NCBI GenBank assembly: GCA_017506865.1
Contig: JAFCMP010000097.1
Coordinates: forward strand, 186,001-250,000
DNA length: 64,000 nt
Direction: 5' to 3'
From: Tribonema minus
Lineage: Eukaryota; Sar; Xanthophyceae; Tribonematales; Tribonemataceae
Under the pieces are notes generated by a model. That model ran no database searches. It was not told the origin of the DNA and saw only the letters and a program-made list of their open reading frames with translations. A program made the translations under genes and the position numbers. How positions within the stretch are numbered: the stretch's first letter is position 1; each line of letters begins with the position of its first letter. This document shows, in pieces, positions 58,711-64,000 of this stretch.

Positions 58711-61559
58711 CTCCCTTGCGTGATCACGTATGCAGTACCGTCGTCAAAAGAACTCCTCAACATAGGCAACGGGTCGCCTTTGCTATCATGCAGTAGTGCC
58801 TCTAGCTGCTCATCAGTTACTGTCTTCCTTGACTCGTGCATCTTCTGCGCGACCTCAGAGTCAACTTCTTGATTTGGCCGGCGAATACGCACAGATATAT
58901 TCTCATGTTTGGCCATTGTTTCATGCTGCTCAGTGCTCAACTGGGTGGCAGCACAGCTCACCTCATGCTCTTTAATCAGTTGCATGGCTTCCTCAATGGA
59001 TGATACTGGGATGATCACTGTCCCCTCTGGGAGCGGTTCCAAGTCTCCCACATATTCATCACTGAATACATGAACCGGGGCATGCGTGGTGTTGATCATT
59101 TGTGCCATGACTGGTGCTCCTGGTTGCACACTGACTAACACTGCAGCTACAGCCAGGCCGTCTTTGCACAAATTCCAGCGCTTCTTGCGTTTTGGTACCA
59201 GCATGGCATCATAAGTCTGCTTGCCGCAATACATAGGCTTCACATTGAGCTCAATTATTGTCCTTGAGTTTGAAGCAAGTCGTACATCTTCTGCCAAGTA
59301 CACGCTGCGCACTCTGTCGCGTGAAGTGGCAGTTGTAGGGGCGCTATGATCGTCATGGGCACCTTCTGTTATCGTGATGCCATCAACCTTTATGGGGTAT
59401 GTAGGTATACCCGCTCTGGGTCGCTCAAACATCTTCACAGCCGCCTCTGTTACATCACCAGTAGGGGCAAATAGAGACTCTTTGTATAGCATGGCAGATT
59501 GATAGGCGCCACAAAAATTGCTGCCTATCATCACTCCGGCATCGACATGTGCAACTATAAACTTGTGCCTGATCAGCACATTGCCAAATGCAAGCCATAG
59601 GCTGATCACGCCTTGAACTGGAGATCGTGAGCTATTGGCACATTTTATGAATGCTGGGTCTCCTCTCTCCAAGGGAGCGATCAGCGCCGTCCCCCCCATT
59701 TTTGAAAGTATATTTGGGGATATGATGCTCTTGTCAGATCCAGGGTCTATTAATATACATTGGGGTCTGGAGCAGCCTTGTAGTTTGACCGGTATTCTGA
59801 TGAACATTTGTCTCGTTTCATCTGCCTTTGGAGGTACCATCTTGGCACTGTCTGGGTGAGCAGTGTTCAATGTTGGAAAATCATAGTCTGGTATGTCAGG
59901 CGCTCGTGGTGGCAGCTTTGGCTCACCCAACATTGCACATGTCAGAGCAAACCACTTGGGCACACGCGCATTAGTCACGTCGTGATCCAGTGTAGTAGCT
60001 TCGCGAATGACTCTGTCAATTTCTTGTTGCATTGACTTGTGTGCTTCAACTTCAACTGAACTGTTGGGGTACTCACCAGGCTCAGACTGAGCATCACTTG
60101 TATCGGACTCGGTATCGCTCATGGATGAGGTCTGAGACATCTCATCGTCAGACTCTTGCATATCGTCGTCATGTTCTGTTGGTGGCGTAGGCCTTTGCCG
60201 TTTGCTCACAACAGGCACATCCTGAAGGGCATTCAAATACTCACCTACACACGAGTCAACAAGTGAGGCGTTTGAGTGCACATCCTCTTGTTGCACTATA
60301 CTGTCTACGGCACCTGGTGTCATCCACATAGGCGGTGGCGCCGAGAAGTCATGAGTCATGCGCAGGCCTTTCGGATAGCAGTCAGTGTCTTGTACTTGAA
60401 GTAGGCCTGACCCTGTTATGGCTGCCAGAATGAAGTATGCCATTTTAAGCATCAACAAATCAGCTAGCCACAGACGTTTCTGCTGAGCACTGGCTGTTAG
60501 TAGAGTGCGCATGAATGTGAGGCATGTAGCAATGTCCGAGAAGGAGACCACTTTGGCATTTTCTATTGTCCCTGCGTCTCCCTCTCTTGCTTTGTATGTC
60601 GTCACACGTGGTGGTCTGGGATTACGCCTGGTATAACTTGGCAGTGGTTGTGATGAAGAGAGCACGCCAGGACTACGCCTGTTGCGGGGTTCGAAGTGAA
60701 ATGTCTCTTCAAAACACCCCGTCATTTGTTTAACTGAGTAGCCTGGTTTTGCATTGGTCACCATCTTATTCAGTATGGCGCCCAAGCGTCGCACACATAC
60801 CCTACCTTGCTCTGAAGCCCTATGTATGATGACAAATGCTCTTGTACGAGCCGATCCAGTTTCACATTGCTGACCATTGATCACAATGGTGTATGTATCA
60901 TATGCAAAAGCATGTAGCTTCGCTTCAGCCCTTAACCAGGTCTGTAAGGTCAGCATTTGCGGCACATTTTCAATCATGACAGTGCTCAACTCTGCTGCAA
61001 TAAGAACCTCCACCATTTGCATTGTGCAATGGGCAGCAGAGCCTAACTGCCTCTTACCTGCGGACGAGTAGTCCGTACACGGTACACCAGCGGTGGTCAA
61101 ATGCGGCTGCAAACAGCGCAAGCGTGCAATTGTGTCTTGGCTTTCAACAGGCGCGCAGATGACTACTGGTACGTCCGGATGTAGCTCGTGATATGCGCGC
61201 GCAGTAGGTTCATGCAAGTCTACTGCCAGCGTAGTTTTCATGTTGACACCAGCAGTGTTGAGCATTTTCACAGCTTCATGCACACCACCAATGCCAGCAT
61301 ACAGGTCAGCATGCAAAAAACATGAGTCTGAGACGTGGTCACCGCAACCTGGGAAAGTGGTAGAAAGGTCATGTATTGTTTGTGGCAGGGGCAGATCACC
61401 AACTACGGGTTGAGCGCTCCTGTCGCTGCGCTGATCAGCGGCATCAATACTTGACCGCGAATACACCCTTGAACCCAAGTCGCTATGGCTACTCTCAGAC
61501 CTTACATCGTCTGCCGCGCTACTGCTAGCAGCTACGCGTAAAGCCTGGACGGTGGGCAT
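58656..61559 (-). CDS. Cytosine-5 DNA methyltransferase fused to aspartic protease (pol N-terminus)
   Basis: 967 codons. Residues about 80-350 form a C5-methyltransferase: motif I HADLYAGIGGVHEA (AdoMet loop, about 83-96), motif IV GVPCTDYSSAGKRQ (catalytic Cys161), motif VI MIENVPQML (Glu197) and motif VIII ETGSARTRAFVI (233-244). All key residues are present; the target-recognition part is short. After an acidic low-complexity stretch comes a retropepsin-like domain, CILIDPGSDKSIIS (Asp605; DPG instead of DSG/DTG), with VMIGSNF as its second half. The frame continues to 58656, overlapping RT. The gag frame is upstream across one TAG. Carriage of a methyltransferase could let the element methylate DNA; whether that protects or silences copies is inference. 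Confidence 0.9.
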   Translation of the reverse strand: MPTVQALRVAASSSAADDVRSESSHSDLGSRVYSRSSIDAADQRSDRSAQPVVGDLPLPQTIHDLSTTFPGCGDHVSDSCFLHADLYAGIGGVHEAVKMLNTAGVNMKTTLAVDLHEPTARAYHELHPDVPVVICAPVESQDTIARLRCLQPHLTTAGVPCTDYSSAGKRQLGSAAHCTMQMVEVLIAAELSTVMIENVPQMLTLQTWLRAEAKLHAFAYDTYTIVINGQQCETGSARTRAFVIIHRASEQGRVCVRRLGAILNKMVTNAKPGYSVKQMTGCFEETFHFEPRNRRSPGVLSSSQPLPSYTRRNPRPPRVTTYKAREGDAGTIENAKVVSFSDIATCLTFMRTLLTASAQQKRLWLADLLMLKMAYFILAAITGSGLLQVQDTDCYPKGLRMTHDFSAPPPMWMTPGAVDSIVQQEDVHSNASLVDSCVGEYLNALQDVPVVSKRQRPTPPTEHDDDMQESDDEMSQTSSMSDTESDTSDAQSEPGEYPNSSVEVEAHKSMQQEIDRVIREATTLDHDVTNARVPKWFALTCAMLGEPKLPPRAPDIPDYDFPTLNTAHPDSAKMVPPKADETRQMFIRIPVKLQGCSRPQCILIDPGSDKSIISPNILSKMGGTALIAPLERGDPAFIKCANSSRSPVQGVISLWLAFGNVLIRHKFIVAHVDAGVMIGSNFCGAYQSAMLYKESLFAPTGDVTEAAVKMFERPRAGIPTYPIKVDGITITEGAHDDHSAPTTATSRDRVRSVYLAEDVRLASNSRTIIELNVKPMYCGKQTYDAMLVPKRKKRWNLCKDGLAVAAVLVSVQPGAPVMAQMINTTHAPVHVFSDEYVGDLEPLPEGTVIIPVSSIEEAMQLIKEHEVSCAATQLSTEQHETMAKHENISVRIRRPNQEVDSEVAQKMHESRKTVTDEQLEALLHDSKGDPLPMLRSSFDDGTAYVITQGRCYADKKQFLRPTPRIPP

Positions 61560-61583
61560 GCCTCCACCGCCCGCGCACCCCTA
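61560..61583 (-). promoter_or_regulatory. Candidate gag-pol readthrough stop (TAG G)
   Basis: The last gag codons are followed by TAG GGG TGC GCG GGC GG, then by the pol ATG in the same frame, with no other stop. TAG followed by a G-rich GC-strong stretch resembles the amber-suppression context used by some gammaretroviruses. It could also be a plain mutation. Confidence 0.45.
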
Positions 61584-63888
61584 GGTATGAGGCCCATAAT
61601 GGCCACTACTCTCGCCGTGCTTACGTTTACTAGATGAGGACTCAGGCGTGCCCGTAGAAGGCGCGCGCGGCGTGGACGGGCGCCGGGGACTAGCTGCTCC
61701 CTGCTGCTGCGCACCCTGCGGAAAAGCACTGGGGTAGTGCTGGTGCTGCGGATATTGGGGCACTTGCGGCGCAAACTGAGCGTACTGCTGGGGCGGCAGT
61801 TGTATGTATTGTTGCGGTGGCATTTGAGCATGCCACATTTGTGGTGGGGCCTGTACATACGAGTACTGCGGGTAAGGCGGCTGACCGCCGAAGTAGGGCT
61901 GCTGCTCCTGCATGCCCATATAAGCACCAGCCGCCTGCGCATGCGCCATCGGCGGCATGGGAGGGTTGTACTGCATTGGTGGTCCTTGCTCATACTGCAT
62001 GTGATGTTGACGTTGAAGATGAGGCGGACTTGTCGCAAAAGGCGCGATTTCAGACAGCCTGTTATCAACGTGCCTCGCCTCCACATGTGTGCGCTGCCGC
62101 GGTTGTGGCTGCGGAGAGCGCGGTCCAAACCTGGGCGGGCGTGGGCCCCTAGGCGCAGGTGGCCTCGCGCGCTCACGTTCAAAGCGCTGGTACTCAAATT
62201 TCTTAGCGCACTGATTAGGGTTGTGACCCGTATCACGCCCAACCGCGTGTGAACAATACGCATATTCATGCAGCTCAGAAAAACAGCGCTCTCGGAACGC
62301 GTTGAACTGCTGCGCGTTCATAGCGGCCATGTCGGCGAAGGGGACAACCGGGTGCCTGTGTTCGTCCTCCTGCGCACCTGCAGTTGCAGCCACAGCCGTA
62401 CTTGCATGATCAGCTTGTGCCTCAACTGCACTTGTAAGACTCCTAGTGCCGCGTGTCAGCTGGCTGATCTGATATGCATTTTGAGCGAAATGAACAAGCT
62501 GGTCTGATGTGGCGGTTTCAAGATTTGCACCAGGGCCTGTCACTAGCAGTGCCGTGCGGATCTCACTTGGCATAGCATGTGCGAATTTGCGGCGATAGTG
62601 TAGGTCATGGGGGTCCTCACCCGCCTCATTGCATAGTCGCACCATCCTCTCATAAAAAGCAGTAGGCTCTTCACCCCTTGCCGTAGCCAAGTGTTCCAAG
62701 TCAACAGACGCCTTCAGGCGCGCAGGGGCACCAGCGTATCGATCAACTAGAGCCTGTTGCATTTCCTTCAGAGTGCCTTGGTCAAAAGGTGCCATGTAGA
62801 CGTTACCATGCACATCCACTTTCTTCACTTCAAGGGTATTATACACCTCTGGCTTGAGTTTTGAAGTGAACATGATGCACTTCTCTTCCTCACTGCGCTC
62901 AGGCCGCCAGGCAGCAACTGCTCTGTTCCATGCCCTAAGTGTTTGTGGGAGTTCGCCTACTTTCACACTGATGGTAGGGAGATCAAACTTTTTCCTCATT
63001 TCTGGTGGTGATCTGACATTACCTGGCGCAATCGCTGCTGCCTCCTGAGCACTGATGGCGGTGCGCGCTGCTGGCTGCATCTCGCCTTCCCCACGCCTAT
63101 CTCCGCATGTCTCCGTCCGCGCCCGTTTGTCTGCTCCAGCGCGCTCCGATGGCTGCGCTACATTTGCCTCTCCGGCGCGCTCTCACGGCTGCGCTATACT
63201 CGTTTCTCCAGCGCGCTCTCGCGGCTGCGCTGCGCTTGCTGCTCGCTCTTCTGGCTGGGCAACAGGGGTGGACACACGTGGAGGCGTTGACATCCACTGC
63301 GCTTGTGGCAGTAGCAATGCCATGAAAGCATTGACCGGAACTGGCGGATCAATAACAGCGGGTATCTGTGCGACCGAAGTCGGCGTCACAGGTGCTGCTT
63401 CATCACGCAGCCTATATACCTCTGCGCGAATCTCATCCAGACTCTTTTGCTCTTCGTGCAGGTTCTCATTCACAACCTGCATGAGCATTCGGTCATTGCC
63501 TATATCTGCAGCGGCACTATTGGCTGCTCGCCTTAGCTGGGCGAGGCGCTCATCATTTACAATCGTGCCGGTGCCTCAATGAGGAGCTGCGCGGTGCCTC
63601 AATGAGGCGCTGCGCGTACCTAGCGTCATACTCTGCTTTTACTGCTTTCCACTTGTCGCAGCCCAGCGCAAACTTCGCATCCAGTACACTGCGCGCAAGC
63701 TGCATTTCTTTCAGCAGCTTGACCTGGCTTCTCTCGGCGCGAAGTGCTTCATTGATTCTCCTCTCCCTGTCAGTTTGGCTAAAAGAGGAGATTACTGGCG
63801 GCGACGTCATCGTGGCACGAGAGGCTGACGAGGAACGAGGCTGTGCGTCGCTCAATGCTGATGCGACTTGGGGGCTACTCGATTGCAC
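61581..63888 (-). CDS. Retrotransposon Gag
   Basis: The main frame 63080-61581 (499 codons) has the Ty3/gypsy Gag core: LRAWNRAVAAWRPERSEEEK, YNTLEVKKV, MQQALVDRY, YERMVRLCNEAGEDP and KFAHAMPSEIRTALL. A Cys/His cluster YCSHAVGRDTGHNPNQC stands in for the zinc knuckle, and a Pro/Gln/Tyr-rich tail follows. Upstream frames (63488-63183 and 63888-63553) encode a coiled coil (EKNLHEEQ-like, then INEALRAERSQVKLLKEMQL) and look like the N-terminus, split by frame changes. It ends at TAG 61583-61581, in frame with the methyltransferase start seven codons later. Confidence 0.8.
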
Positions 63889-64000
63889 GCCGCTCTGTAC
63901 TGATGCGACGGTAGATTCCGCGGTTGCCGCGCTAACTGGCGCGCTAGTGACCGCAGATACGCTGGTAACGGGTAGTGGCTACGTCATTACCTGACGTCGT

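Larger units (their letters stand above)
54117..64000 (-). mobile_element. Ty3/gypsy-type LTR retrotransposon carrying a DNA cytosine methyltransferase
   Basis: Minus-strand order from the window end: gag (63888-61581), in-frame TAG, C5-methyltransferase plus aspartic protease (61559-58656), RT (58710-57791), RNase H (57833-57166), linker (57147-56503), integrase (56493-55315), chromo/Tudor-like C-terminus (55256-54432), polypurine tract and candidate LTR. Integrase after RNase H places it in Ty3/gypsy. Cytosine methyltransferases captured by retrotransposons have been described in some algae and dinoflagellates; here the domain opens pol. The 5' LTR lies beyond the window. Several frame breaks, mainly one base, mean this copy may be inactive or the sequence imperfect. 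Confidence 0.9.

Noticed and set aside
1410..61583. Reassigned stop codons (TAA/TAG read as Gln), suggested by in-frame stops in ATPase-1, the chromodomain region, integrase and gag
   Set aside because: Long frames of 959, 967 and 1,029 codons contain many ordinary Gln codons and no internal TAA/TAG, and other breaks are TGA or frame shifts. A Gln code would scatter TAR codons through all of them.

Overview
The window is nuclear eukaryotic DNA, most likely from a green alga. Protein-like reading frames are broken by GT...AG introns. One dispersed gene is an Rh-type ammonium/CO2 channel, a family found in chlorophytes. The rest is dominated by eukaryotic transposable elements and a Fanzor nuclease. 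I see no prokaryotic operon, no CRISPR array and no confident tRNA or rRNA. The species cannot be named from the sequence alone.

Layout. 1-5.8 kb (+): a five-exon P-loop (archaeal/STAND-like) ATPase with one stop and two frame breaks. 11.65-6.1 kb (-): a multi-exon Fanzor, the eukaryotic relative of TnpB, with RuvC-I (GVDPG), a zinc ribbon, a DRDxN RuvC-III motif and a long acidic tail. 12.6-13.25 kb (+): the last exon of a second Fanzor, split at the same intron position. 14.8-16.9 kb (+): a second ATPase of the same general type. 17-26.1 kb (-): remains of an Rh gene, with two real-looking exons plus several tandem exon-fragment copies, and two miniature DNA transposons with clear ends (a hAT-like element with an 8-bp target duplication and a TA-flanked element). 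27.2-28.6 kb: a broken DDE transposase. 29.4-34.5 kb: two copies of a short LTR element around a decayed FEN/XPG-like nuclease.

35.6-42.5 kb (-): a Ty3/gypsy chromovirus fragment (RNase H, integrase, chromodomain), interrupted by a 3.1-kb non-LTR retrotransposon with a C-terminal restriction-like endonuclease and a perfect 14-bp target duplication. 42.5-49.3 kb (+): an LTR element with a degenerate gag-like, zinc-knuckle frame and no visible pol. 49.3-53.8 kb (+): a second long Ser/Gly-rich gag-like frame. 54.1 kb to the window end (-): a large Ty3/gypsy-type retrotransposon whose pol begins with a DNA cytosine-5 methyltransferase domain, followed by protease, RT, RNase H, integrase and a chromo/Tudor-like tail. 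Gag and pol are separated by a single in-frame TAG.

The most interesting systems are the Fanzor locus with its ATPase neighbours and the methyltransferase-carrying retrotransposon. Many reading frames carry one-base shifts, several in homopolymer runs, so true decay and assembly error cannot be separated here. All exon joins and functions are read by eye from motifs; none was checked by a database search.
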